Below are positions 1-8,198 of a DNA stretch of 33,708 nt, piece by piece. This DNA comes from Clostridia bacterium (lineage in GTDB: Bacteria; Bacillota; Clostridia; Oscillospirales; CAG-272). Position 1 is the first letter of the stretch, and each line of letters opens with the position of its first letter. The stretch spans positions 1 through 33,708 of the forward strand of contig JAFTST010000064.1 in assembly GCA_017467165.1 (NCBI GenBank). Direction: 5' to 3'. Made by a program: the position numbers and the translations under genes. The notes below the pieces were generated by a model, which did no database searches, was not told the origin of the DNA, and saw nothing but the letters and a program-made list of their open reading frames with translations.

Positions 1-1175
1 ACTCCGTTTACAGTTACGGGCTCGGTACGGTTAGCAAACTTGATACCTGAAATATTGGGGAATCTGATAGTAGCGTTCTTGAAGTAATCCTCCATTGCCA
101 CGTTGGTAAGATAGCTCGAGAGAGCGGTAGAGGTTGCCCAATACTGAACGACGTTTGCAATATCGTAGGGAATATTTGCGTTGTATACGAATTCTATAGC
201 ACGTTCCTTGCTCCAGGTGAGTACGTTCTCCTTAACGTCAGCGTTGTAGTCGAGAGTACCGTCGTTTCTGTTCCAGACGATCCAGCCCTCGTTGTAAAGG
301 AATGCCTCATCGTCGGTGGTGAGAAGGTTCTTGTAAACCGTGCCGTTCTTGTCGGAGAAGGTGATCTGATCGTAAGAGTTGAGCGAGTTGGACCAGTCGT
401 TGTTAAGCTCCTCCCTGAAGAGCTCGAGTGCCTTTTCATAGTCCTCTACCAAGTGAGCATAAGCCGGACCGTTGGCGGAGTATTCCTCAAGCTTTGCCTT
501 GAAGCCGTCGGAATCAAGATCATTGAACTTGGTGAGAATTTCGTTGGAAGCATCTACAAGAGCCTGAATGCGAGCTCCTGCCGCAGTCTGGAACTGAAGC
601 ATAAATGCATCCTGCTCCTTCTCGTTATTTGTCTGTGTGCGATATGCCTTAAGACCGACGATATCGGTGGAATATATAGTGCTCGATCCTGTGTATGCGG
701 GATCGAGATATACGTAGAGGTTGAACAGTACGTCCTTTATGGTCAGATAAGAGCCATTGGAAAAGCGCACGTTGTTCTTAAGCACGAAGTAATATGTAGT
801 AGTCTGATCGACATCGGGCGTGCCCTGAGTCACGATCGCCAGATCCTTGGTTACGGCAGCCTCATTGTCGCCGTACGTATACTTACCGTCCTTGTCGTTG
901 GAGAGCATACCGATCTGAGTCATACCAACCACGTTGCTATCGGTAGCAGAGGTGGAGAAGAAGGGGTTAAACACCTTATCAACCTCGAGGGTCGCAAATA
1001 CCAACGGATCGCTCTCATTATTGTAAACGGTCTTGTCCTCATCCTTGCCGAGAACAAGCACGAGAGTGATAGTGAGGGCAATTACTGCCGCGCCCGCAGC
1101 AAACGCAGGCCACCATTTTTTCCAGAATGCTTTCGTAGCAATCTTGGACCATAAGTTTTTGAAGAACTGTTTCAT
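1..1175 (-). CDS. Oligopeptide-type ABC transporter substrate-binding protein (family 5), C-terminus off window
   Basis: The minus strand is open from the ATG at 1175-1173 to the window edge (391 codons seen). Upstream is AAAGGAGATAAC, a strong ribosome binding site. Residues 1-23 are basic (FFKNLWSKIATKAFWKKWW), followed by one membrane segment at about 24-42 and no lipobox cysteine, so the protein is probably held by an uncleaved N-terminal anchor. The remainder reads like SBP_bac_5/OppA: 'YYFVLKNNVRFSNGSYLT' followed by 'IKDVLFNLYVYLDP' is the typical early block of that family. It should bind peptides or other small solutes outside the membrane for an ABC importer; the ligand cannot be told. 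It lies 32 bp after the lipoprotein gene 1208-2389 and probably shares its transcript. Permease genes would be expected beyond position 1. Confidence 0.82.
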   Translation of the reverse strand, partial: MKQFFKNLWSKIATKAFWKKWWPAFAAGAAVIALTITLVLVLGKDEDKTVYNNESDPLVFATLEVDKVFNPFFSTSATDSNVVGMTQIGMLSNDKDGKYTYGDNEAAVTKDLAIVTQGTPDVDQTTTYYFVLKNNVRFSNGSYLTIKDVLFNLYVYLDPAYTGSSTIYSTDIVGLKAYRTQTNNEKEQDAFMLQFQTAAGARIQALVDASNEILTKFNDLDSDGFKAKLEEYSANGPAYAHLVEDYEKALELFREELNNDWSNSLNSYDQITFSDKNGTVYKNLLTTDDEAFLYNEGWIVWNRNDGTLDYNADVKENVLTWSKERAIEFVYNANIPYDIANVVQYWATSTALSSYLTNVAMEDYFKNATIRFPNISGIKFANRTEPVTVNG

Positions 1176-1207
1176 ATATGTTATCTCCTTTTGAATTTGC
1201 TATGTCA

Positions 1208-2389
1208 TTACTCGTTCGTATTGTCGAGAATATCTGCCGTAACGCCGGTGAGCACCGAGGTATCTCCATCGGGAACGAAATACACTGCCCCGTCACCGTA
1301 AACGATGAGCGAGGATTGCTTATCGAATCCGGAGGGCAGCTGTGAGCAGGTAACGGTGGCACCCGTAACGGTGACGTTGGTTAACCTGCTGTTTTCCATC
1401 TTAATTGCCAAAGGTGCAACTATGATCATCTTGGTTCCGGGGAAGCCCGCCTTGACGTCTACCGTGAAGTCACTGAACGTGATATCCGATATCTCGGCTC
1501 CCTTAAGAGAACGGAAGAGGCTGATGCACAAAAGGCCACCTTCGGTGTTAATATCGGGATCGGTAACAAGACCGTTTCTGCTGTTATCGTAGGAAAGATT
1601 GAAGTTCTTGATAGCAAAGCCGTTGCCCTTGATTATTCCCTTGAAATCTCCGAAGCCGGAGAAATTATCTCCCTCAAAATCGATGTCCTTCGTCAGATAT
1701 ATGTTGGAATTCTTGCTTGCCAGGAGCTTACGCGGAGAATCTACCAGCACGTAGTCACCCTCGATGTAATGTAGGAATACACGAACTGCAGTATTTACCT
1801 CTCCTCCGGGATGAGTAAAGCTTGCATCCCAAGGCTCGTCATTTTCGTCGAACAAACCGCCGAGTGCGGTATAGCCGTAGCGCTTATTACCGAAATACGA
1901 GGCGTAGTAATCGTTGAAGGTATCTCCCTCACTTACCTCGTAGCTGCCGAGAGTATGAACCGTCTGATCGTTTTCGTCACGGTAGCAGACCTCATACGTG
2001 TAGAGGATGTTTTTCTTCCATTTTGCATAGAGTGTTACACCGTCCTCGGACACCTTGTCATTCTCAAAATCCCATTTTCCGCTGTAGGTTACGTTGCCAC
2101 CCTCGCCGGTCTTCTCGGTGTACCATCCCTCGAGTGTGTAGCCGGTACGAATGATGCTCTGACCCGATAGCTTGGAGAGCTCTACTATAAGATTGCCCTC
2201 GCCGCCGCTAAAGTCGTAATACTGAATTACCGGCTGCTCGCAATTCCGATAGATGCCCCCCTCCAGATGGTAGATCACCTTGATCTTACCGTCAAAATCT
2301 CTTGTGCTGCTGCCACAACTCGTTAGCGCTGCCGAAAGGCACACGACGGTCAATAAAAGCAGCAGGCACATAACTGCACTTTTACGCAC
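1208..2389 (-). CDS. Lipoprotein with InlB B-repeat (Flg_new-like) module
   Basis: The GTG start at 2389 (393 aa) is chosen because ACGGAGGATATATTA precedes it; the longer TTG-started frame at 2431 has no such site. Residues 1-24 form a lipoprotein signal ending LSAALTSCGSS, so the mature protein is probably lipid-anchored outside the membrane. At about 70-125 lies an InlB/Listeria-Bacteroides repeat: 'GYTLEGWYTEKTGEGG' and then 'DGVTLYAKWKK', the usual GW-Y...LYAKW pattern. The C-terminal half has a run of short beta-type repeats (IDFEGDNFSGFGDFKG, then 'GNGFAIKNFNLSYDN'), like GLUG or pectate-lyase-type surface modules. No catalytic motif is seen, so a surface or adhesion role is inference. 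It is the first gene of a probable two-gene transcript with the solute-binding protein. Confidence 0.75.
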   Translation of the reverse strand: MRKSAVMCLLLLLTVVCLSAALTSCGSSTRDFDGKIKVIYHLEGGIYRNCEQPVIQYYDFSGGEGNLIVELSKLSGQSIIRTGYTLEGWYTEKTGEGGNVTYSGKWDFENDKVSEDGVTLYAKWKKNILYTYEVCYRDENDQTVHTLGSYEVSEGDTFNDYYASYFGNKRYGYTALGGLFDENDEPWDASFTHPGGEVNTAVRVFLHYIEGDYVLVDSPRKLLASKNSNIYLTKDIDFEGDNFSGFGDFKGIIKGNGFAIKNFNLSYDNSRNGLVTDPDINTEGGLLCISLFRSLKGAEISDITFSDFTVDVKAGFPGTKMIIVAPLAIKMENSRLTNVTVTGATVTCSQLPSGFDKQSSLIVYGDGAVYFVPDGDTSVLTGVTADILDNTNE

Positions 2390-2423
2390 TAATATATCCT
2401 CCGTTTGTGTTAAAATGAAAATA

Positions 2424-2475
2424 GTTGCCAACCCCGATCAGGGCGCATTCCCTCGGATCCATCGGCGGTGACAAC
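2424..2475 (-). promoter_or_regulatory. Foldable leader RNA upstream of the 1208-2389 lipoprotein
   Basis: Within the ~130-nt leader, three nested helices can form: GTTGTC with GGCAAC (ends of the element), CCGAT with ATCGG, and AGGG with CCCT. The order of pieces TTATCA...GAGGGA...GCCC.GAT...GGCAAC recalls the first half of an S-box (SAM-I) core. The expected P3/P4 part (GGTGCTAATTCC-like) is absent, so a SAM riboswitch is not claimed. It may be an unrelated cis-acting structure or chance. Confidence 0.3.
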
Positions 2476-2524
2476 TGATAATGAAAGGTGCGGTAATGTG
2501 TTCTATATAATATTTTTTAGTTTA

Positions 2525-2553
2525 ATTATAACACCTTAGAAAAAAGATTTCAA
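2525..2553 (-). promoter_or_regulatory. Sigma-A promoter of the lipoprotein/solute-binding gene pair
   Basis: Read on the minus strand: -35 TTGAAA (2553-2548), 17-nt spacer, -10 TATAAT (2530-2525). Transcription would start near 2518, giving a leader of about 130 nt before the GTG at 2389. Confidence 0.7.
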
Positions 2554-2696
2554 GAGTTTGTGCTTAATTTAACATTGTGATTTCCGACAAAATATATCCT
2601 TTTCATTTGTAAATATTTAACAAAATAAGTGCAATTATCTCCTATTTTCTGCTATTTTAACAATCAGATTTACATAAGCGGAAGCACCTGTCGCAC

Positions 2697-2726
2697 TTGA
2701 CATCCGAAAAAACAGAACGGTATAAT
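2697..2726 (+). promoter_or_regulatory. Consensus sigma-A promoter in front of the GH13 relic
   Basis: TTGACA (2697-2702), an 18-nt spacer and TATAAT (2721-2726): both hexamers are perfect consensus. The only coding-like sequence downstream is the 39-codon GH13 fragment, so the promoter seems to have lost its gene. Confidence 0.75.
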
Positions 2727-2763
2727 TGACTTATTCGATAACAAAGCTCACAAGAAGACGATT

Positions 2764-2883
2764 ATGGGCAAGCAAAGATGGTACAAGGATATGGTATTTT
2801 ACCAGATATTGCCGCGCTCGTTCAAGGACGGAAACGGTGACGGCTTTTCTCCCGTTGGTCGAAATGCATTGATTTTTAGTTAA
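2764..2883 (+). pseudogene. Relic of a GH13 alpha-glucosidase: N-terminal fragment
   Basis: The frame ATG 2764 to TAA 2881-2883 encodes 39 residues. Residues 6-27, including 'VFYQILPRSFKDGNGDG', match the conserved first beta-strand of GH13 oligo-1,6-glucosidases and alpha-glucosidases (family pattern W(W/Y)K-(A/D)-V-(V/F)YQIYPRSF-D-NGDG). Those enzymes are about 550 aa, so nearly everything is missing. After 'GDGF' the frame runs straight into 'SPVGRNALIFS' and a stop. This may be the original C-terminal strand joined by an in-frame deletion, or unrelated sequence. The upstream AAGAAGACG is only a weak ribosome binding site. The relic still has a consensus promoter before it and a terminator after it. 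It is unlikely to be an enzyme; a translated peptide cannot be excluded. Confidence 0.7.
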
Positions 2884-2928
2884 AAGCATAATATACCCGA
2901 AAACATCTTGATAACCCTTATACAAGCT

Positions 2929-2962
2929 AAAAACACACAGCCTCTGCGGTTGTGTGTTTTTT
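2929..2962 (+). terminator. Rho-independent terminator after the GH13 relic
   Basis: A 14-bp stem, AAAAACACACAGCC (2929-2942) with GGTTGTGTGTTTTT (2948-2961), contains one G-T pair and has the 5-nt loop TCTGC; the stem runs into a T tract. The A tract on the other side would let it work for the minus strand too, for example for readthrough from the 3165-6362 gene. Confidence 0.75.
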
Positions 2963-3085
2963 CTACGGTGGGCTTCCCTCTCGCTCCGCCCTTCTTATGT
3001 GAATAGCTTTTTTCGGACGCAATTGGCTTTCCGAAGGTCAGCTCACGGTATTTTTCTAGAATATGTCCCCTTTCGGAATTATTTT

Positions 3086-3126
3086 GGCGGTCGCCAAAGC
3101 CTTTTTGGTTTTGGCGGCCGCCTTTT
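3086..3126. repeat. GC-rich inverted repeat (hairpin)
   Basis: GGCGGTCGCCAAAGCC (3086-3101) pairs with GGTTTTGGCGGCCGCC (3107-3122) with two wobble pairs and a TTTTT loop; TTTT follows on the plus strand. It sits just past the stop of the minus-strand surface protein and may end or stabilise that transcript, although the T tract is on the other strand. Nothing else is seen between 2963 and 3164. Confidence 0.5.
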
Positions 3127-3164
3127 CGGTTATTTATTTAGCTTTTGTGCCTTAGCGTAGCTTA

Positions 3165-6100
3165 TCAATAGCCCCTTCTTCTGAAGATGAAGAGATATGC
3201 TCCAAGAGCGAGGTTAGCCGCGATGCTGACCGATGCTATGATTATCGCCGCAACGGAAGCTCCGTTCTTCGCCTCGGGCTTTTCGTTAAGGGCGTTGATA
3301 GCCGCGCCGTTTTCTTCAATCCTTGTCTGGAGGTCTGCCTTCGTTGCCGCAAGCTCTGCCTCTGCCCTCTCAAGCTCTGCCTTGAGGGTTTCGACCTCTG
3401 TATTGGTCGCGGTATCATTCTCCAGAGCTTCTATAAGCTTCTCTGCGTTTTCGAGCTTTTCGCCGAGGTTATCAATCTTGCCGAGAAGCTCCTCGTCGGA
3501 GTTGCCGTTATTGACAGCCTCCTTGAGCTCGTCGAGAGCCGCAATGATATCCTCTATATCGTCGGAGTAGTCAATCTGACCTACGGTGAACTCAAGTGTA
3601 TTGACGGATTTTTCTGCCGAATACTTGCCATCAACCGCTACGCTCTCGACTACAAGATATACCTTTTCGCCTGTTTTCGCGTCGGAGGTGAGGCTGAACT
3701 CAAGTCCGTCGGTGGTAATCTCAGCGCCTTCCTCGCCTATGCGGTATATAATTCTGAAGCTCTCGGGGAGATCGGAAAGCAGCTCGTCGTATGCGTTTCT
3801 GACTTCTACCGTGATAACCGTCTTAACGCCCGGAGTGAGAGCATTCGTGGGCGCGGAGATGGTGATTACAGGCTTGGATGCGGTAACGGTAATATTGACG
3901 TCGTACTCCTCGGTGAGAGCGAGGAAGAGCCCCTCGTACTTCTCGTCGGGAGTGAAGGTAGCGCGGGGAGCGCCCTCTACCCAGGTCCACTTACCTGTTA
4001 CAACCTCGTCCTCGTTGCCCTTGATGACTACCTTGCCGCCTGTAATTTCCTTATCGGAATAGACGTCGCCGAACTCGTGGGTTGCGCTCGGGTTTTCAAC
4101 GACTACAAGCTCACCCGGAAGAACGCTGAAGGTGAAGGTCTTCTCGCCTGTGTATATGCCCTTACCTGTAACGGTAACGGTTGCCGTGCCGGGGAGGATA
4201 TTATCCTTATAGGCTACGTCATAGTTTTCGCCTTCAACAGCGCTTCCGAATACGGTAAGCGTGACAGAGGGCTTATTTTCCTTGTTGGTATATGCTATCT
4301 CGGTGTATTCGAGAGTCGCCTCGGAGTTAAGAAGGTCGGCGCCAAGCCTGGTTTCCACGTTCTCAACTACCTTAAGCGCGGCGGCATCTACTATCGCGCC
4401 GTCAGCGCCGTAGAAATAAAGGTTTTTCGCAAGGGTTGTCTGGAGATTTACCTGAGCCTCGAGCTTAACGAAGCTACCGCCATTGATAACGAGCGTACCG
4501 CCGTCAACGGTAACTCTGCCAAGGCTTCCGCTCTCGATGGTGAGAGTGCCGGACTCTGCGCCTATGGTATCAACGCCTGAGGAGTTGGGTATTATCGAGC
4601 CTGTGCCGTTCTCGCTCGAATCCTTGATGGTGAGGCTACCCGTGCGAAGATATATAGCGTACAGATACTTATCCGAGGTGACAAGCGCCTTGCCGTTAAG
4701 GTCGAGGGTGACATTTCCGTTAACGTTGATATCGTCGTTTATCATAACGTCGGTGTGGAGTGTGATTGTCGAGCTGGCGTCCGCCTGTGCCGCTCTCAGA
4801 GCGTTGTCAAAGCTCACGAAGAGCTCGCCGTCAACCTCAGCGCTAACGCGCTCGCCGCAAGCACAGGTGTAATTTCCGTCGCTGAAGTGATGCTCCTCTA
4901 CCGTCAGCGTGTCACAGCAGGTATAAAGCTTGTCGTGCTTTTCGATATCGATAGCATTCGGAGTGTAGACGGGCTCTACCGAGTGAGAGGTATGAAGCTC
5001 GTAGGTGGTGCTGCCCGAGCTCTTCTGAAGATAAAGACCGTTGTTTGTATGGAGCTTTGTCGGGAGAACGCTCGTATTCTCAAGGTATAGGCTTATCTTG
5101 CCCCCAACAGTTTCTGCATCCTTAAGGTTGTAGGTGAAGCCCTCGCCTGCAGCAGAGGTAAGCTTAACGCCGTTACCCGAATTCTCGAGGGTAAGCTCTA
5201 CCTGTGTAAGTGTAACCGCCTCGCCGCTTGCATTCTTGAAGGTCGCGGTGGTCGGGAAGGGGCTTTTTCCACCCGTGGAATAAATACTTCCGCCGGTGAT
5301 TACAAGGTCAAACTTGCCGCCATCGCTACCCAATCCGTACTGAGTAGCATCTGCGATTACCGTTCCGCCGTTTATTATGATAGCCTTGTTCGACGCTCCG
5401 CTACCCGAGCCAATCGCGCATTCGCCGTAATTTGCCTCTTCTGCAATTGCCTCTACGTAGCCGCCGTTGATGGTTATAACGCCCGCGTTGGAGCTTGAGC
5501 AAGAGCCGATAGCCGCGCCATCGTTCTTGGTTCTCGCCTTGATTGTGCCGCCGTTTATAGTTATCGGAACGTTATTGCCGCCGATAGCGCAGGCGTCGCC
5601 GAACACCTCAATATCGCCGCCGTTGATAATTATTCCGTTGAACTTGACGTCACCGCCTATACCGAACGCCCAGGAACGAGTATCGAAGTATTCGCCTGAC
5701 TGCGCTATGACAGTACCGCCGTTGATGGTTATCGTACAGTTTTCGCTGTCTGAATGAATACCTATACCGTGATGGATACCGTAGGTGGTACCATCAACCG
5801 CCTTGGCAGTTACGGTACCGCCGTTTATAGTGATATTGCCTATTTTATTCACAGCGGCGCCCTCGGTCGCTCCTATTGCAGCGCTCTGTTCGCCGACCTT
5901 GCTTGTACAGGTGGCGTTGATTATGCCGCCGTTTATCGTGATATCACCCATACCCCTTTCACCGTATCCTCCGATAACGGTACCACCTGCGGTGGCGGTG
6001 AGCGTTCCTGTCTGAGACTGCTGACCGTATATAGTGAGGCTCGAGCCGTAGAATACGTTTATCTCAACGGTGGTCGCTACCGCGCCGTCAGCGATTATCA

Positions 6101-6362
6101 GGTGTACGTCACCCTCACAGGTGATGCGATAGCCCGATTTATACGTGCCTCTTATAATGTACCAGCCTGAGTTGAGCGTCAGCGCTGACGTATTGGTTCC
6201 TGTAAGCTCGGTTACGTTTGACACAACCTGGACGTTTCCGTCCTTATCAACGTAGCTCTCGGTGGTTGCCGCTCCCGCCTGAATGCCGAGGAGCAGTACA
6301 AGCAGACTCACCATTACCGCAGCTACAAGTATTATTCCTATGTACTTAGCCGTTCTTTTCAT
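3165..6362 (-). CDS. Membrane-anchored surface protein: beta-helix repeats (Cthe_2159-like), coiled coil, C-terminal TM
   Basis: The protein has 1065 aa; ATG at 6362 follows AAAGGAGAAAAAAT. Residues 1-32 are a signal peptide ending GIQAGAA. From about 60 to 345 there are many 'ITINGGTI.A' repeats, each followed by AIG or GIG turns; this is typical of right-handed beta-helix proteins annotated as carbohydrate-binding (Cthe_2159/DUF4353 type). A Cys-bearing stretch 'YTCCDTLTVEEHHF...CACGE' follows at about 475-500, then a second beta-helix ('NGNVTLDLNGKALVTSD') and Ig-like or MBG-like segments ('PSVTLTVFGSAVEGENYDVA'). Residues ~930-1030 form a heptad coiled coil (ELERAEAELAATKADLQ), and ~1037-1058 a membrane helix followed by RRRGY. 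The architecture suggests a stalk holding a sugar-binding or adhesive head away from the membrane. Function is inferred from fold-like repeats only. Confidence 0.8.
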   Translation of the reverse strand: MKRTAKYIGIILVAAVMVSLLVLLLGIQAGAATTESYVDKDGNVQVVSNVTELTGTNTSALTLNSGWYIIRGTYKSGYRITCEGDVHLIIADGAVATTVEINVFYGSSLTIYGQQSQTGTLTATAGGTVIGGYGERGMGDITINGGIINATCTSKVGEQSAAIGATEGAAVNKIGNITINGGTVTAKAVDGTTYGIHHGIGIHSDSENCTITINGGTVIAQSGEYFDTRSWAFGIGGDVKFNGIIINGGDIEVFGDACAIGGNNVPITINGGTIKARTKNDGAAIGSCSSSNAGVITINGGYVEAIAEEANYGECAIGSGSGASNKAIIINGGTVIADATQYGLGSDGGKFDLVITGGSIYSTGGKSPFPTTATFKNASGEAVTLTQVELTLENSGNGVKLTSAAGEGFTYNLKDAETVGGKISLYLENTSVLPTKLHTNNGLYLQKSSGSTTYELHTSHSVEPVYTPNAIDIEKHDKLYTCCDTLTVEEHHFSDGNYTCACGERVSAEVDGELFVSFDNALRAAQADASSTITLHTDVMINDDINVNGNVTLDLNGKALVTSDKYLYAIYLRTGSLTIKDSSENGTGSIIPNSSGVDTIGAESGTLTIESGSLGRVTVDGGTLVINGGSFVKLEAQVNLQTTLAKNLYFYGADGAIVDAAALKVVENVETRLGADLLNSEATLEYTEIAYTNKENKPSVTLTVFGSAVEGENYDVAYKDNILPGTATVTVTGKGIYTGEKTFTFSVLPGELVVVENPSATHEFGDVYSDKEITGGKVVIKGNEDEVVTGKWTWVEGAPRATFTPDEKYEGLFLALTEEYDVNITVTASKPVITISAPTNALTPGVKTVITVEVRNAYDELLSDLPESFRIIYRIGEEGAEITTDGLEFSLTSDAKTGEKVYLVVESVAVDGKYSAEKSVNTLEFTVGQIDYSDDIEDIIAALDELKEAVNNGNSDEELLGKIDNLGEKLENAEKLIEALENDTATNTEVETLKAELERAEAELAATKADLQTRIEENGAAINALNEKPEAKNGASVAAIIIASVSIAANLALGAYLFIFRRRGY

Positions 6363-6422
6363 ATTTTTTCTCCTTTAGTGGATTATTTTTTTCTCTTTGG
6401 TTATGATATTTCCTTTTCTATT

Positions 6423-6791
6423 CTATTCATTTTTCCGATTTTGCTCGCATCTGCATACGCCGAGGCAGGTGTCGTGAAGCTCGAGGTATCTGCAATCGTT
6501 GCACCATCCCTCCTCTGAGCCCTCCGCCTTTGGAGAAAAGTGCTCGCACACGTCCCCGTCGGCATTCACAAGCATATATCCAAGCTCGGTGTACGTCGGG
6601 TCGTTTTGGAAATCCGGAAAGATTGGCATCGGCTCCAGCACTCCCCGCTCCCTCTCGGGATCGTAGTAGCCATAGAATATATCAAGGGTGACTCCCTCTA
6701 TCTCGAGAGTCCTGTAGAGCTCGCCCTCGGCGGGCGGCTCGGTGCTTGTCGCATATATCGGCGCGCCCCGTATATTTCTTCCCGCGCTCAT
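6423..6791 (-). CDS. Small hypothetical protein with Cys-rich C-terminus
   Basis: The protein has 122 aa. I start it at ATG 6791 because GGGAGGAAGA stands directly before it; the longer frame from 6836 has none. There is no signal peptide or membrane segment. The C-terminus carries 'WCNDCRYLELHDTCLGVCRC', a C-x2-C...C-x3-C-x-C arrangement suited to binding zinc or a cluster. The middle is acidic and aromatic (FYGYYDPERERGVLEPMP). I do not recognise the family. It lies between the surface protein (60 bp downstream) and the double-HTH regulator. Confidence 0.65.
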   Translation of the reverse strand: MSAGRNIRGAPIYATSTEPPAEGELYRTLEIEGVTLDIFYGYYDPERERGVLEPMPIFPDFQNDPTYTELGYMLVNADGDVCEHFSPKAEGSEEGWCNDCRYLELHDTCLGVCRCEQNRKNE

Positions 6792-6825
6792 TCTTCCTCC
6801 CTTCCGGCATTCGTTTTCAAAACGA

Positions 6826-6867
6826 AAAACCTGCACTATGGACTTGTGAATCCATTATACAGGTTTT
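6826..6867 (-). terminator. Terminator of the double-HTH regulator gene
   Basis: On the minus strand AAAACCTG (6867-6860) pairs with CAGGTTTT (6833-6826), with inner helix ATGGA/TCCAT; TTTTTCGTTTT follows. It lies ~100 bp after the regulator's stop. The hairpin also contains TATAAT (6859-6854 on the minus strand), which might act as a -10 for the small gene 6423-6791, but no -35 is clear. Confidence 0.55.
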
Positions 6868-6966
6868 CTTTGATATTCGGGGTATCTTTTCGATAGAAAA
6901 TGTGAGTATCTTTTAAATTGTCAAAAAATTGAAAAGGTGGCTTTTTTTGCCCTCAGAATGAGTATA

Positions 6967-8190
6967 TCAGACGAACGCGCCAAGGTCACGGCGCTTATCG
7001 GTGCCAGTCTTGTTCATAGCGGTGAGAATGATTTTTCTCACGGTGGAGACGGATATATTTAGTCTTTTCGCGATTTCCATATTTGAAAGACCAAATGCGG
7101 CAAGTCGGGATATTTCCCTCTCGCGCACGGTAAGAGCCGAGGAGATATTCCTCGAGTGAAGCGAGTTGTGCAGCTTTATCCAGGAGGCGAGCATAGTCCT
7201 GTGAAGCTCCTTTGTCGCGGAGAAGGCGTCCTTATCCTTCAGTATGAGTCTGTCGTCAAGAACGGTATCAAGGTTTCTTCTGTACTCTGCGAGAATACCG
7301 AAGAGTCTGTCGGGCAGAGCGAGGTCAATAGCCTTGTCGATGTGCATAACAGCGCTCTCATCGTCGCCTATCTGGTGATATACGGCGGCGGTAATCAGCC
7401 TCAGATGTATCTCAGGGATAACAACACGCTCGGCGACGACACGCGAGATTAGCGGCTCGGCGATATACGGAATAGTCTTCATAAGCCCGAGTCCTGTAAC
7501 GTCCGGAAGTTTGAAGGCTCCCTTCGCCATTTCCTGAGCCTTTATCATCAAATATTTTATATAGAATACCTTCGCGGCGGGGTGAGAATCGGGGTGCAGG
7601 TGCTCAAACTGTCCCCTCTCAAACCACTCGGGATAGTTCGAGGTATCTCTGACGGCGCTGTCAATGCAGGCGAGCGAGAGCGACATTATCTGCTTGTCCG
7701 CGGGTGTTTTCCAAGGCGCCTCGCAGATGTGTATTTTCGCCTGTCTGTACAGCGATATATCGCCCTTCCACATCGCAGCAAGGGCGAGAAGCATACCTCC
7801 CGCGTTAACCGCGTAGAAGCCCGAATGGGACTGCAAGAACTCGCTCGCGTGCTCAATAACCTTGTCTATTTCGCCGCGGCTGTACGCTATCTCGGCGGCA
7901 AAGAGAGTCTGAGCCTCGGGCATATCCGAAAGAGCCTCGATAGCCTCCTCGGCAGAGCCCGGGCGGGTATACAGGTCTGTCATATTGAGAAAGGGAGATT
8001 TTCTGGGCATTGGTAGCGGGGCGTTTTTTTCACTCTGCTCTGCCGTAGGCAGAGGGGCGTCCTTCGGTATCATTATCGACCTGCCGAATCTGGTTACTCC
8101 CTTTATTCTGTCCTGAGCGCACAGGACCTGCACTCGCCGCGCGCTTATTCCCCATTTTTCCGCGGCTTGCTTGACGGTTATATATTCCAT
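6967..8190 (-). CDS. Transcription regulator with N-terminal excisionase-type HTH and C-terminal LuxR-type HTH
   Basis: The protein has 407 aa from ATG 8190. Residues 1-45 ('YITVKQAAEKWGISARRVQV...GVTRFGRSIMIP') match the MerR/excisionase-like HTH_17 domain. The centre (~80-340) is alpha-helical and TPR-like ('AEEAIEALSDMPEAQTLFAA', 'YHQIGDDESAVMHIDKAIDL'). The last ~55 residues are a LuxR/GerE HTH: 'LTVREREISRLAAFGLSNME' then 'IAKRLNISVSTVRKII'. Two DNA-binding ends around a helical sensor is an uncommon layout. No clear Shine-Dalgarno precedes the ATG; a GTG at 8217 would add nine residues but lies inside one of the palindromes. The gene has a consensus promoter with two palindromes between it and the start codon, so self-regulation is likely (inference). 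Its targets are unknown. Confidence 0.82.
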   Translation of the reverse strand: MEYITVKQAAEKWGISARRVQVLCAQDRIKGVTRFGRSIMIPKDAPLPTAEQSEKNAPLPMPRKSPFLNMTDLYTRPGSAEEAIEALSDMPEAQTLFAAEIAYSRGEIDKVIEHASEFLQSHSGFYAVNAGGMLLALAAMWKGDISLYRQAKIHICEAPWKTPADKQIMSLSLACIDSAVRDTSNYPEWFERGQFEHLHPDSHPAAKVFYIKYLMIKAQEMAKGAFKLPDVTGLGLMKTIPYIAEPLISRVVAERVVIPEIHLRLITAAVYHQIGDDESAVMHIDKAIDLALPDRLFGILAEYRRNLDTVLDDRLILKDKDAFSATKELHRTMLASWIKLHNSLHSRNISSALTVREREISRLAAFGLSNMEIAKRLNISVSTVRKIILTAMNKTGTDKRRDLGAFV

Positions 8191-8198
8191 AGCACAAC

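Noticed and set aside
453..1154. A 233-codon plus-strand frame at the left end
   Set aside because: It lies opposite the solute-binding protein, whose frame has a strong ribosome binding site and a recognisable family pattern.
2424..2475. A true SAM-I riboswitch before the lipoprotein gene
   Set aside because: Only the 5' half resembles the S-box core; the P3/P4 part is missing and the gene is unrelated to methionine metabolism. It is kept only as an unassigned structure.
2954..3160. A 68-codon plus-strand frame around the GC-rich hairpin
   Set aside because: It has no start signal and consists mostly of the inverted repeat; no coding character.
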